A DNA stretch of 17,817 bases from Melaminivora alkalimesophila (GTDB lineage: Bacteria; Pseudomonadota; Gammaproteobacteria; Burkholderiales; Burkholderiaceae_C), in contig NZ_ALEE01000374.1 of NCBI RefSeq assembly GCF_000282995.1, forward strand, positions 1 to 17,817. Reading direction: 5' to 3'. The position numbers and the translations under genes are program-made. Positions 1 through 7,288 of this stretch are shown here, piece by piece. How positions within the stretch are numbered: position 1 is the stretch's first letter; each line of letters begins with the position of its first letter. The notes below the pieces were generated by a model, which saw nothing but the letters and a program-made list of their open reading frames with translations, had not been told where the DNA came from and searched no databases.

Positions 1-91
1 GGCCGCTGCTGGCGCAGCCGGCCGCCGCCAGGGCCGCAACGGTCAAGGCGAGCCCTGCAGCACGGTGGGTGAAGAAGGAAATGCTTGCCAT
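1..91 (-). CDS. Putative lipoprotein, N-terminal fragment (runs off the window)
   Basis: The minus strand has an ATG at 91, two bases after the stop codon of the N-acetyltransferase gene. It is preceded by a well-placed AGGA ribosome binding site (98-101, six bases from the ATG). The first 30 codons read as a bacterial export signal: MASISFFTHRAAG, then an Ala/Leu-rich hydrophobic core, then AAAGC-ASSG. The cysteine near residue 26 fits a lipobox, although the -3 residue is Ala rather than the preferred Leu. I infer a membrane-anchored lipoprotein. The mature domain lies outside the window, so no function can be assigned. The tight spacing suggests co-transcription with the upstream acetyltransferase and possibly guaA. 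The reading is too short for a standard ORF search, and the start rests on the ribosome binding site and the signal peptide. Confidence 0.7.
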   Translation of the reverse strand, partial: MASISFFTHRAAGLALTVAALAAAGCASSG

Positions 92-93
92 GG

Positions 94-894
94 TCAATCC
101 TGTGAAGGGGCGGCCTCGCCCGGCCAGCGGATGCCGAAGTGTTCGAGCAACACGCCGTGCAATTGCTCCGGCGCCACGGGGCGCGCATCCATGTGCCCGT
201 CCGGATGGCGCCGCCGCAGTTCATTGCCCACCATGGTAAGCCGCCCGCCATCCGGCAGGGCCCGGGCCACCATCAATTGGCCCATGAAGGTCGATTCCGG
301 GTGCGTGCTGGTGTACCAGTTCGCCACCTTCCGGTCGCTCTCCGGCATGGGCTCGCCGGTGAATTCGTAGACGTCCACCCAGCCGCCTTCCTGCCAGACC
401 TGATGGAACCAGCGGCCGTCCTCGTGCACCAGCCGGCGCCGATCGTGCGGCGTATCCTGCACGAGGCCGTGCTCCCAGCGCAGGGCCTGCGTGAGCGACA
501 GCGCGCCGAAGCCCACGTCCGTGAGCCAGCGCTCACCTTGCAGCTCCACACACACCAGCAGGTGCGTGCGCGCCGGGATCTCGCTGCGGTCGGGCGTGCA
601 CAGGCGCACGCGTGCGCCCAGGCCGGTGGCGCTGAAGCCCAGTTCCTGGAGCACCCGCAGGAACAGGCCGTTCTGCTCGAAGCAATAGCCGCCGCGCCGC
701 TGGTGCACCAGCTTGTCGAAGACGGCTGCCGACTCCAGCCGCACCGGCCGGCCCAGCAGCACGTCGATATTCTCGAAGGGAATGGCCTGCGTGTGGGCGC
801 GCGTGAGCGCGTGCAAGGTCTGGACCGTCGCGGGTGCGGGGCCCTCGTGACCGATGCGGGTGAGGTAAGCGCCTGACTGCATGGGCGCGATCAT
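94..894 (-). CDS. Arylamine N-acetyltransferase (NAT family)
   Basis: Predicted cytoplasmic enzyme that moves an acetyl group from acetyl-CoA to arylamines, hydrazines or hydroxylamines. The 266-residue length is normal for bacterial NATs. The family's cysteine-protease-like triad is visible: Cys71 in RRGGYCFEQN, His111 in RTHLLV and Asp126 in LTDVGFG. The N-terminal IPFENIDVLLGR segment is another hallmark. The first ATG (894) is used; a second in-frame ATG at 882 would remove four residues and is equally possible, since neither has a strong ribosome binding site. It begins 10 bases after the guaA stop and ends two bases before a lipoprotein gene, so the three genes are probably one transcript. 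The natural substrate is unknown. Family assignment is secure; the physiological role is not. Confidence 0.93.
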   Translation of the reverse strand: MIAPMQSGAYLTRIGHEGPAPATVQTLHALTRAHTQAIPFENIDVLLGRPVRLESAAVFDKLVHQRRGGYCFEQNGLFLRVLQELGFSATGLGARVRLCTPDRSEIPARTHLLVCVELQGERWLTDVGFGALSLTQALRWEHGLVQDTPHDRRRLVHEDGRWFHQVWQEGGWVDVYEFTGEPMPESDRKVANWYTSTHPESTFMGQLMVARALPDGGRLTMVGNELRRRHPDGHMDARPVAPEQLHGVLLEHFGIRWPGEAAPSQD

Positions 895-904
895 GCCCGG
901 GCGC

Positions 905-2521
905 TCACTCCCACTCGATCGTCGCCGGCGGCTTGCTCGACACGTCGTAGGTCACGCGGTTGATGCCGCGCACCTCGTTGATGATGCGGCTCGACACGCG
1001 CTTGAGCAGCGCGTACGGCAGCTCGGCCCAGTCCGCCGTCATGAAATCCGTGGTCTGCACCGCGCGCAGCGCCACCACGTGGTCGTAGGTGCGCCCGTCG
1101 CCCATCACGCCCACGCTCTTGACCGGCAGGAACACCGTGAAGGCCTGGCTGGTCAGCTCGTACCAGCTCTTGCCCGTCGCCGGATCCACGGTGTTGCGCA
1201 GCTCCTCGATGAAAATTGCATCGGCGCGGCGCAGCAGGTCGGCGTATTCCCTTTTCACCTCCCCCAGGATGCGCACGCCCAGGCCCGGCCCCGGGAAGGG
1301 ATGGCGATAGACCATCTCGCGCGGCAGACCCAGCGCCAAGCCCAGCTCGCGCACCTCGTCCTTGAACAGGTCGCGCAGCGGCTCCAGCAGCTCCAGCCCG
1401 AGCTGCTCCGGCAGCCCGCCCACGTTGTGATGGCTCTTGATGGTGACGGCCTTCTTGCCCTTGCCGCCGCCGGACTCGATCACGTCCGGGTAGATGGTGC
1501 CCTGCGCGAGGAAGCGGATGCCCTCGTGGCCACCGCCGGCCGCACGCAGCTTCGCGGCCTCCGCCTTGAAGACATCGACGAACAGGTTGCCGATGGTCTT
1601 GCGCTTGTGCTCCGGGTCGCTCACGCCCGCCAGCCTGTCGAGGAACAGCTCGCTGGCGTCCACGCGGATCACGCGCGCGTGCAGCTTGCCGGCGATCATC
1701 TCCATGACCATGTCGCCCTCGTTCAGGCGCAGCAGCCCGTGGTCCACGAACACGCAGGTCAGCCGGTCGCCGATGGCGCGGTGGATCAGCGCCGCGGCCA
1801 CGCTCGAATCCACCCCCCCCGACAGGCCCAGCAGCACTTCCTGGTCGCCCACCTGGGCGCGGATGCGGGCCACGGCCTCGTCCACGTAGTTGCCCATGAC
1901 CCAGTCCGGGCGCGCGCCGCAGATCTGTAGCACGAAGCGCGCCAGCAGCGCCGCGCCCTGGGGCGTGTGCGTGACCTCGGGGTGGAACTGCACGCCATAG
2001 AAGCGCCGCGCTTCGTCGGCCATGCCGGCGATCGGGCACGAGGCGGTGGAGGCCATCAGCCTGAAGCCCGGCGGCAGCTCCGTGACCTTGTCGCCGTGGC
2101 TCATCCACACCTTCAGCATCCCGTGGCCCTCGGGCGTGGCGAAGTCCTGGATGTCCTTGAGCAGCTGCGTGTGGCCGTGCGCGCGCACCTCGGCGTAGCC
2201 GAACTCGCGGCTGGGCGAGCCCTCCACCTTGCCGCCCAGCTGCAGGGCCATGGTCTGCATGCCGTAGCAGATGCCCAGCACCGGCAGGCCGAGCTCGAAC
2301 ACGGCGTCGGGCGCACGGTCATCGACCTCGTAGGTGCTGGCGTGGCTGCCCGACAGGATCACGCCCTTGAGGCGTCCGTCCGCGGCAAATTCCCGCACCC
2401 AGTCGCTGCCCACGTCGCAGGGGTGCACCTCGCAGTACACCTGCGCCTCGCGCACGCGCCGGGCGATGAGCTGGGTGAGCTGGGAGCCGAAGTCGAGGAT
2501 GAGGATCTTGTCGTGTTGCAT
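905..2521 (-). CDS. guaA: GMP synthase (glutamine-hydrolysing)
   Basis: Catalyses the last step of GMP synthesis: XMP + ATP + glutamine give GMP, AMP, PPi and glutamate. The 538-residue protein has the expected order of domains. A class I glutamine amidotransferase domain covers about residues 5-200, with nucleophile Cys85 in GICYGMQ and His180/Glu182 in [10 protein letters not shown]. An ATP pyrophosphatase domain follows, with P-loop SGGVDSS (233-239). The C-terminal dimerisation domain ends in the typical PPATIEWE. Length is slightly above the E. coli enzyme (525). The start is the ATG at 2521, 90 bases after the guaB stop; I see no clear ribosome binding site before it. It lies in the same direction as guaB with a terminator-like hairpin between them, so guaA may depend on readthrough from guaB. 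All catalytic residues I looked for are present. Confidence 0.98.
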   Translation of the reverse strand: MQHDKILILDFGSQLTQLIARRVREAQVYCEVHPCDVGSDWVREFAADGRLKGVILSGSHASTYEVDDRAPDAVFELGLPVLGICYGMQTMALQLGGKVEGSPSREFGYAEVRAHGHTQLLKDIQDFATPEGHGMLKVWMSHGDKVTELPPGFRLMASTASCPIAGMADEARRFYGVQFHPEVTHTPQGAALLARFVLQICGARPDWVMGNYVDEAVARIRAQVGDQEVLLGLSGGVDSSVAAALIHRAIGDRLTCVFVDHGLLRLNEGDMVMEMIAGKLHARVIRVDASELFLDRLAGVSDPEHKRKTIGNLFVDVFKAEAAKLRAAGGGHEGIRFLAQGTIYPDVIESGGGKGKKAVTIKSHHNVGGLPEQLGLELLEPLRDLFKDEVRELGLALGLPREMVYRHPFPGPGLGVRILGEVKREYADLLRRADAIFIEELRNTVDPATGKSWYELTSQAFTVFLPVKSVGVMGDGRTYDHVVALRAVQTTDFMTADWAELPYALLKRVSSRIINEVRGINRVTYDVSSKPPATIEWE

Positions 2522-2562
2522 GGCGGGCGGGCTGGCTGGCAGGCGGTGGGATGAAAAGACAA

Positions 2563-2595
2563 AGGCCCGAAGGCCGGTCGGGGGCGTTCGGGCCT
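2563..2595 (-). terminator. Hairpin terminator between guaB and guaA
   Basis: A perfect 9-bp inverted repeat (arms 2563-2571 AGGCCCGAA and 2587-2595 TTCGGGCCT, 15-base loop) lies 16 bases after the guaB stop. On the minus strand it is followed by an interrupted T-rich stretch, TTTGTCTTTTC. A shorter alternative fold, GGCC-TTCG-GGCC, uses the same 3' arm with a UUCG tetraloop and sits directly against the T-rich tract. The U-tract is imperfect, so termination may be partial and let some transcription through to guaA. Confidence 0.65.
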
Positions 2596-2611
2596 GGGCG
2601 GCTTCGGGCGC

Positions 2612-4087
2612 TCAATCGGCGCGGTAGTTGGGCGCTTCCTTGACGATCTGCACGTCGTGCACGTGCGATTCGCGGATGCCGGCGGCCGTGATCTCGACGA
2701 ACTCGGCGCGTTCGTTCATCTCGGCAATCGTCGCGCAGCCGCAGTAGCCCATGGCCGCGCGCACGCCGCCGGCCATCTGGAACACGATGGAGACCATCGA
2801 GCCCTTGTAGGGCACGCGGCCCTCGATGCCCTCGGGCACCAGCTTGTCGGCGTGCGGGTTGCCGGTGGTGGCTTCCTGGAAGTAGCGGTCGGCGCTGCCC
2901 TGCTGCATGGCGCCGATCGAGCCCATGCCGCGGTAGCTCTTGTAGCTGCGGCCCTGGTAGAGGATGACCTCGCCGGGGGCTTCCTCGGTGCCGGCGAACA
3001 TGCCGCCCATCATCACGGTGGAGGCGCCGGCCGCCAGGGCCTTGGCGATGTCGCCCGAGAAGCGGATGCCGCCGTCGGCGATCAGGGGCACGCCCGTGCC
3101 CTTGAGCGCCGTGGCCACGCTGTCGATGGCCATGATCTGCGGCACGCCCACACCGGCGACGATGCGCGTGGTGCAGATGGAGCCGGGGCCGATGCCGACC
3201 TTCACGGCGTCCGCGCCGGCCTCGACCAGCGCCAGGGCAGCCGCACCGGTGGCGATGTTGCCGCCGACCACGTCCACCTGGGGATAGTTCTGCTTGACCC
3301 AGCGCACGCGCTCGATCACGCCCTTGGAGTGGCCATGCGCCGTGTCCACCACCAGCGCATCGACGCCCGCCTTGACCAGCAACTCGACGCGCTCCTCGGT
3401 GCCCGGGCCCACGCCCACGGCGGCGGCCACGCGCAGGCTGCCGGCGGCGTCGCGCGCGGCGTTCGGGAAGCTGGTCTGCTTGTTGATGTCCTTGACGGTG
3501 ATCAGGCCCTTCAGCTCGAAGGCGTCGTTCACCACCAGCAGGCGCTCGAGCTTGTGGCGGTTGAGCAGCGCCTTGGCCTCGGCGGGCGTGGTGCCGTCCT
3601 TTTCGTTGACGGTGATCAGGCGCTCGCGCGGCGTCATGATCTCGCGCACCTTGACGTCGTAGCGCGTCTCGAAGCGCACGTCGCGGCTGGTGACGATGCC
3701 GACCACCTTGCCGCCGTCGCACACCGGAAAGCCCGAGATGCCCAGGTTCTCCGAGAGTTCGAGCACCTGCAGCACCGTGTGCTCGGGGGTGATGACCACC
3801 GGATCGTGGACCACGCCGGATTCGTGGCGCTTGACCTTGGAGACTTCTGCCGCCTGCTGCTCGGCCGTCATGTTCTTGTGGATGACGCCGATGCCGCCCT
3901 CCTGCGCGATGGCGATCGCCAGGCGCGCCTCGGTCACGGTGTCCATGGCGGCGGACACCAGCGGCAGGTTCAGGGGGATGTTGCGCGAGAAACGCGTGGC
4001 AAGCGAGGTGTCCTTCGGGAGGACCTGGGAGTACGCCGGCACCAGCAACACATCGTCGAAGGTGAGCGCTTTTCCAAGAAGGCGCAT
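2612..4087 (-). CDS. guaB: Inosine-5'-monophosphate dehydrogenase
   Basis: Oxidises IMP to XMP with NAD+, the committed step of guanine nucleotide synthesis, feeding GMP synthase encoded next door. From the ATG at 4087 it is 491 residues, a typical bacterial length. The TIM-barrel catalytic domain is interrupted by two CBS domains (about residues 92-208) that in this family sense adenine/guanine nucleotides. The catalytic cysteine is Cys305 in GPGSICTT, with the flap Arg-Tyr in GSADRYFQ (about 400-402). The N-terminal [13 protein letters not shown] is diagnostic. A longer open frame upstream exists, but it overlaps the divergent DUF4124 gene and lacks family homology. The 4087 start has a GGAG ribosome binding site eight bases upstream (4096-4099) and follows a -10 box at 4109-4114. 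Confidence 0.98.
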   Translation of the reverse strand: MRLLGKALTFDDVLLVPAYSQVLPKDTSLATRFSRNIPLNLPLVSAAMDTVTEARLAIAIAQEGGIGVIHKNMTAEQQAAEVSKVKRHESGVVHDPVVITPEHTVLQVLELSENLGISGFPVCDGGKVVGIVTSRDVRFETRYDVKVREIMTPRERLITVNEKDGTTPAEAKALLNRHKLERLLVVNDAFELKGLITVKDINKQTSFPNAARDAAGSLRVAAAVGVGPGTEERVELLVKAGVDALVVDTAHGHSKGVIERVRWVKQNYPQVDVVGGNIATGAAALALVEAGADAVKVGIGPGSICTTRIVAGVGVPQIMAIDSVATALKGTGVPLIADGGIRFSGDIAKALAAGASTVMMGGMFAGTEEAPGEVILYQGRSYKSYRGMGSIGAMQQGSADRYFQEATTGNPHADKLVPEGIEGRVPYKGSMVSIVFQMAGGVRAAMGYCGCATIAEMNERAEFVEITAAGIRESHVHDVQIVKEAPNYRAD

Positions 4088-4108
4088 GAGTTTCGCTCCA
4101 AAAACCGG

Positions 4109-4114
4109 ATTGTA
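4109..4114 (-). promoter_or_regulatory. Putative guaB promoter -10 box
   Basis: The minus strand reads TACAAT at 4114-4109, a five-of-six match to the sigma-70 -10 consensus. It lies 21 bases upstream of the guaB ATG, giving a predicted leader of about 15 nt that contains the GGAG ribosome binding site. The -35 region (about 4132-4137) is GC-rich and a poor match, which suggests dependence on an activator or a weak promoter. It overlaps an inverted repeat at 4124-4145. Confidence 0.55.
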
Positions 4115-4123
4115 TCCAGGGTA

Positions 4124-4145
4124 CGACGGGCCGTCGGCCCGGTCG
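4124..4145. repeat. Imperfect inverted repeat over the guaB -35 region
   Basis: Arms CGACGGGCC (4124-4132) and GGCCCGGTCG (4136-4145) are complementary except for one extra G, around a three-base centre. The repeat sits between the divergent guaB and DUF4124 genes, covering the place where the guaB -35 box should be. It could be an operator or simply GC-rich symmetry. No regulator is identifiable from the window. Confidence 0.4.
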
Positions 4146-4179
4146 TGCGCAACGCTGGCGGCCGGCCGGGAGCGCGGGC

Positions 4180-4185
4180 TACACT
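4180..4185 (+). promoter_or_regulatory. Putative -10 box of the DUF4124 gene, implying a leaderless mRNA
   Basis: TACACT lies seven bases before the ATG at 4193, where a -10 element would place the transcription start at or within a base or two of the start codon. No ribosome binding site is present in the 15 bases before the ATG. A matching -35 box is not evident. The reading as a leaderless gene is inferred from spacing alone. Confidence 0.4.
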
Positions 4186-4192
4186 GCCCGCC

Positions 4193-4720
4193 ATGCAAGT
4201 CAAGAAGCTTTTGCTCCTGGCGCTGGCGGGCGCCTTCACGCTGGGCGCCTCCGCGCAGTGGCAATGGATCGACAAGGACGGCCGCAAGGTCTTCAGCGAC
4301 CGCCCGCCGCCCCAGGACGTGCCCGACAGGAACATCCTGAAGCAGCCCCATCAACGGGCCGCCACCTTCGCGCCCGCCGCCGCCCCAGCGCCGCAGGACG
4401 GCACCGAGGGCGCGGGCGCCGCTGGCGAACCGGCGCCCCCCCAACCCTCCCGGCAGGACAAGGAGCTCGAGGCGAAGAAGGCCAAGGCGGAAGCTGCCGA
4501 GGCGGCGCGCCTGGAGGCCGAGGAGAAGGCCCGCGCCGAGCGGGCGGCCCGCCTTCGGGCCGAGAACTGCACCCAGGCACGCCGCATGGCGACGACCCTC
4601 GGCTCCGGCGCCCCGCTGGCGCACATCAACGCGCAGGGTGAGCGCGTGGTCATGGACGATGCCACGCGCGCGGCCGAGCTGCGGCGTGCGCAGTCGGTCA
4701 TCGCCTCCGACTGCCGCTGA
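4193..4720 (+). CDS. Secreted DUF4124-domain protein
   Basis: A 175-residue protein of unknown function. It begins with a Sec signal peptide (MQVKK, hydrophobic core, cleavage likely after ASA at residue 21), so it is predicted periplasmic. The mature N-terminus carries the short DUF4124 pattern, [18 protein letters not shown] (residues 23-40). A Pro/Ala-rich linker follows (about 55-85), then a charged Glu/Lys/Ala helix likely to form a coiled coil (about 88-123). The C-terminal part has two cysteines (Cys126 and Cys174) that could form a disulphide. The ATG at 4193 is chosen because it gives the signal peptide; the open frame continues upstream only as a shadow of guaB. It is divergent from guaB and convergent with rnfH. 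Such proteins are common in betaproteobacteria, but no activity is known to me. Confidence 0.9.
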   Translation: MQVKKLLLLALAGAFTLGASAQWQWIDKDGRKVFSDRPPPQDVPDRNILKQPHQRAATFAPAAAPAPQDGTEGAGAAGEPAPPQPSRQDKELEAKKAKAEAAEAARLEAEEKARAERAARLRAENCTQARRMATTLGSGAPLAHINAQGERVVMDDATRAAELRRAQSVIASDCR

Positions 4721-4723
4721 GCC

Positions 4724-4751
4724 GGCGCCATCGGTTGCAAGGCGCCTTCTT
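4724..4751 (+). terminator. Weak hairpin terminator after the DUF4124 gene
   Basis: GGCGCC at 4724-4729 and again at 4741-4746 (self-complementary) can form a 6-bp GC stem with an 11-base loop, followed by TTCTT on the plus strand. It begins three bases after the DUF4124 stop and lies in the 30-base gap between convergent genes. The short U-tract makes it a modest terminator. Confidence 0.45.
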
Positions 4752-5107
4752 CAGTAACCCGGCTTCGCTCCCGGGCGCCGCTTGGCGAACAACCCGGCCG
4801 CCCGGGCGCCCTGGCGGGCAAAGCGCTGGCGGCGCGCCACCTTCGGGTCCACCGTCAGCGGGCGGCAGCATTCCAGCCGGTCGCCATCGCACAGCCGCTC
4901 CTCGGGCCCCACGGGCCGGCCCCAGATGCCGAAGGCCAGCTCCGGCAGGTCGCCCCCCGGGGCCAGCCCCGCGGCGTTCAGCGCATCGCCCACCGTCGCC
5001 CCCTGCGGCAACTGCAGCTGCCACTCCTGCGCGGTGCCGGGCGCAAGCGAAGCGCAGACCGTCACCTGCACCTGCCCCTGCCCGCTGGCCGGCCCGGCTT
5101 CAGCCAT
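4751..5107 (-). CDS. rnfH: RnfH family ubiquitin-like protein (RatB)
   Basis: Small 118-residue protein of the RnfH/UPF0125 family, predicted to take a beta-grasp (ubiquitin-like) fold; its biochemical role is not established. The family signature is clear: the LPQGATVGDALNAAG segment, then FGIWGRPVG, CDGDRLE and CRPLTVDPKVARRQR. The C-terminal 20 residues are basic. I start at the ATG at 5107, which overlaps the end of ratA by eight bases; the frame continues 32 codons further upstream, but that part lies inside ratA and has no family match. The overlap implies translational coupling with ratA. The ratA-rnfH pair next to smpB is conserved in many proteobacteria. In E. coli the pair was described as a toxin-antitoxin module (RatA-RatB), though an antitoxin role for this protein is doubtful. 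Confidence 0.93.
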   Translation of the reverse strand: MAEAGPASGQGQVQVTVCASLAPGTAQEWQLQLPQGATVGDALNAAGLAPGGDLPELAFGIWGRPVGPEERLCDGDRLECCRPLTVDPKVARRQRFARQGARAAGLFAKRRPGAKPGY

Positions 5108-5540
5108 AGACCTGTTCGGCGCGCTTGATGAAGGCGTCGACCAGCGTGGCGGCGATGCGGTCGAAGACCGGGCCGACCACCGCCGCCAGCGCGCGGCTGT
5201 CAAAGCCGTAGCTCAGGATCAGCTCCACCCGGCAGGCGCGCTGGGTGCCGTCGCCCACCGGATGGAAGCGCCAGTCGCCATGCAGCTGCGAGAACGGCCC
5301 TTCCACCAGTTCCAGCTGCACGCGCCGGCCAGGCTCGTGCGTGTTGCGCGTGACGAAGGCCTTCTTGATGCCGCCAAAGGCGATGCCGACTTCGGCCGTC
5401 ATGCCAAGCTCGTGCTCTTCCAGCACGCGCGCATGATCGCACCAGGGCAGGAACTGCGGGTAGCGCGCCACGTCGGTGACGAGGGCGAACATTTCCTCGG
5501 GGCTGTACCAGATCAGAACGGATTTGTTGACGGTTTTCAT
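5100..5540 (-). CDS. ratA: RatA/Coq10-like START-domain protein
   Basis: A 146-residue SRPBCC/START-fold protein (polyketide cyclase/dehydrase, COQ10-like). Family motifs are SPEEMFALVTDVARYPQFLPWC near residues 13-34, FGGIKKAFVTRN in the middle, GPFSQLHGDWRF, and the C-terminal helix starting AAVVGPVFDRIA. In E. coli RatA was reported to bind 50S subunits and block 70S formation, and in other bacteria PasT-type homologues relate to ubiquinone or respiratory function; both roles are family knowledge. The start at 5540 gives the normal length, but no ribosome binding site precedes it. It is divergent from smpB and overlaps rnfH by eight bases. A -10-like TACAAT on the minus strand at 5643-5638 may drive it. 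Confidence 0.93.
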   Translation of the reverse strand: MKTVNKSVLIWYSPEEMFALVTDVARYPQFLPWCDHARVLEEHELGMTAEVGIAFGGIKKAFVTRNTHEPGRRVQLELVEGPFSQLHGDWRFHPVGDGTQRACRVELILSYGFDSRALAAVVGPVFDRIAATLVDAFIKRAEQVYG

Positions 5541-5610
5541 GCAGGCGGGGGGCTTGGATGGGCCATGGGCGAGGAACGCGCGAAAGAACAGTGTGCGCCG
5601 GCCCGCCCCC

Positions 5611-5643
5611 TAGAATCGACAGCGCGGGACGACAAGCATTGTA
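5611..5643. promoter_or_regulatory. Divergent promoter region between ratA and smpB
   Basis: The 147-base gap between the two divergent genes contains TAGAAT on the plus strand (5611-5616, toward smpB) and TACAAT on the minus strand (5643-5638, toward ratA). Both match the -10 consensus at five of six positions. Neither has a good -35 box at 16-18 bases. If both are used, the transcripts would start within about 15 bases of each other and point apart. For smpB this gives a leader of roughly 65 nt ending in a weak AGAAG before the ATG. Confidence 0.4.
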
Positions 5644-5687
5644 GGGAAGGCCTTTGTTCTTCCGGTTTGCGCCGCATATGAGAAGCC

Positions 5688-6161
5688 ATGGCCAAGAAAC
5701 CCGATCCGAACCCGCGCATCGCCGAGAACAAGAAGGCGGCATTCAATTATTTCTTCGAGGAACGCCACGAGGCCGGCATGGTGCTGCACGGCTGGGAGGT
5801 GAAGGCGCTGCGCGCCGGCAAGGCGCAGCTGACCGATGGCTACGTAACGATCAAGGACGGCGAGCTGTTCCTGATCGGCTGCCAGATCAACCCGCTCAAG
5901 ACCGCTTCCACGCACGTCAGCCCGGAGGCGGCGCGCACCAAGAAGCTGCTGATGCACAAGGACGAGATCCGACGCCTGATCGGCAAGGTGGAGCAGAAGG
6001 GCTACACCCTGGTGCCGCTCAAGCTGTACTGGAAGAACGGTCGCGCCAAGTGCGAGATCGCGCTCGCCAAGGGCAAGGCGGAACGCGACAAGCGCGACAC
6101 CATCCGCGAGCGCGAAGGCAAGCGCGAGGTGGAACGCGCCATGAAGAGCCGCCACCGCTGA
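5688..6161 (+). CDS. smpB: SsrA (tmRNA)-binding protein SmpB
   Basis: Binds tmRNA and brings it to stalled ribosomes for trans-translation, mimicking the anticodon arm in the decoding centre. The 157-residue length is standard. Typical landmarks are [14 protein letters not shown] near residues 13-26, [39 protein letters not shown], and a long basic C-terminal tail ([18 protein letters not shown] to the end) that enters the mRNA channel. The start ATG at 5688 gives [15 protein letters not shown], as expected. The tmRNA gene (ssrA) is not in this window. The gene is divergent from ratA-rnfH and convergent with the hydrolase-like gene at 6197. Confidence 0.97.
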   Translation: MAKKPDPNPRIAENKKAAFNYFFEERHEAGMVLHGWEVKALRAGKAQLTDGYVTIKDGELFLIGCQINPLKTASTHVSPEAARTKKLLMHKDEIRRLIGKVEQKGYTLVPLKLYWKNGRAKCEIALAKGKAERDKRDTIREREGKREVERAMKSRHR

Positions 6162-6163
6162 GC

Positions 6164-6191
6164 ACGGCGCGGGCCGCTGGCGGCCCGCCGT
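6164..6191. repeat. GC-rich dyad between convergent smpB and hydrolase genes
   Basis: CGGGCCGC (6170-6177) and GCGGCCCG (6180-6187) form a perfect inverted repeat around TG, with one further G-C pair outside; ACGG (6164-6167) and CCGT (6188-6191) offer an alternative outer pairing. It fills the 35-base gap between the two stop codons. No T-tract follows in either direction, so it may act as a 3'-end stabiliser or work with Rho rather than as a classical terminator. Confidence 0.5.
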
Positions 6192-6196
6192 CCGCC

Positions 6197-7288
6197 TCAG
6201 TCGAGCGCCGCCAGGGGGTGCGCGTGCGCCGGCCAGGGGCTCTGGAAGAAAGCCTGCACCAGCTGCGGATCCACGTCCTCCACGCGGGCAGGGTTCCACT
6301 TCGGGCTGTGGTCCTTGTCCACGGCCAGCGCGCGGATGCCTTCCACCGTCTCGCTCTGGCCGGGACGCAGGTAGAAGCAGTGGCGCACCATGTCGCGCTC
6401 CATGCGCAGGTCGTCGGCCAGGCCCATGCTCCGCGCACGGCGGATCTGCTCGAGCACCACGTGCAGCATCAGCGGCGAGCGCTTGCGCAGCGCAGCGGCC
6501 GTCTGCTGCTCCCACTCGCCGGAGGCGCCTTCCAGGGCCTGCACGATGGCGGTGGCGCTGTCCAGCGCGAAGTAGCGGTCGATCTCGCTGCGGGTCGTGA
6601 CCTGGACAGGGCCGGGATCAGTGAAGTGCGAGGCGACCCACTGCTCGACGGCGGCCCCATCGGCGAAGTCGCGCGCCCCCAGCCCTTCCCACACGGCTTC
6701 CTGCTGCGCGGCGGGCAGGTGGCCGTCCGCCAGCCCGAAGGCGATGGCGTCCGCCGGGCCGATGGTGTCGCCCGTGAGCGCCAGCCATTCACCCACACGC
6801 CCCGGGCAGCGCGACAGGAAGTAGCCGCCGCCCACGTCCGGGAACAGCCCGATGATGGTCTCGGGCATGGCCATCTTGGTGCGCTCGGTGACGATGCGCT
6901 GCGTGCCGCCCTGGCTGATGCCCATGCCGCCGCCCATGACGATCCCGTCCATGAAGGCGATGTAGGGCTTGCCGAAGTTGTGGATCAGGTGGTTGAGGGC
7001 GTATTCCTCGGTGAAGAAGTCTTCCAGCTGCGGGTTGCCGTCCTTGCCCGCGGCGTGCAGGAAGCGGATGTCGCCGCCCGCGCAGAAGGCGCCGAAGGGG
7101 CCTTCCCGACCGTTGCCGCGGATCGCCACGGCCAGCACCTTGTCGTCCTTCTGCCAGGCCAGCAGCGCCGCCATCAGCGCGCGCACCATGTCCAGCGACA
7201 GCGCATTGAGCGCGCGCGGGCGGTTCAGCGTGATGCAGCCCACCTGGCCGCGCACCTCGGTCAGCACCTCGGCCGTCGTCGTCGTCAT
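6197..7288 (-). CDS. 3-hydroxyisobutyryl-CoA hydrolase-like protein (ECH_2 branch of crotonase family)
   Basis: A 363-residue crotonase-fold acyl-CoA enzyme. The length, the MAMPETIIGLFPDVGGGYFLSR segment and the C-terminal VDKDHSPKWNP motif place it with 3-hydroxyisobutyryl-CoA hydrolases (valine breakdown) rather than ordinary enoyl-CoA hydratases of about 260 residues. The oxyanion-hole segments are FCAGGDIRFL (residues 68-77) and DGIVMGGGMGIS (114-125). Glu143 and Asp151, eight residues apart, fit the acidic pair used for hydrolysis. The DFxEGVRA motif seen in many homologues reads SETVEGIRA here. The ATG at 7288 overlaps the transporter stop as ATGA, implying coupled translation; another ATG at 7306 would add six residues. 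Family is secure, but the exact substrate is not, and many such proteins are annotated simply as enoyl-CoA hydratase/isomerase. Confidence 0.88.
   Translation of the reverse strand: MTTTTAEVLTEVRGQVGCITLNRPRALNALSLDMVRALMAALLAWQKDDKVLAVAIRGNGREGPFGAFCAGGDIRFLHAAGKDGNPQLEDFFTEEYALNHLIHNFGKPYIAFMDGIVMGGGMGISQGGTQRIVTERTKMAMPETIIGLFPDVGGGYFLSRCPGRVGEWLALTGDTIGPADAIAFGLADGHLPAAQQEAVWEGLGARDFADGAAVEQWVASHFTDPGPVQVTTRSEIDRYFALDSATAIVQALEGASGEWEQQTAAALRKRSPLMLHVVLEQIRRARSMGLADDLRMERDMVRHCFYLRPGQSETVEGIRALAVDKDHSPKWNPARVEDVDPQLVQAFFQSPWPAHAHPLAALD

Noticed and set aside
2657..4192. Upstream extension of the DUF4124 frame, antisense to guaB
   Set aside because: The signal peptide at 4193 marks the true N-terminus; the extension is a shadow of guaB.
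4088..4624. Upstream extension of the guaB frame (670 residues in total)
   Set aside because: It overlaps the divergent DUF4124 gene, lacks IMP dehydrogenase homology, and the 4087 start has a good ribosome binding site and promoter.
4751..5540. A functional toxin-antitoxin system (RatA-RatB)
   Set aside because: The two genes are core, conserved homologues with likely housekeeping roles; nothing in the sequence shows toxin-antitoxin behaviour, so the name is kept but not the claim.
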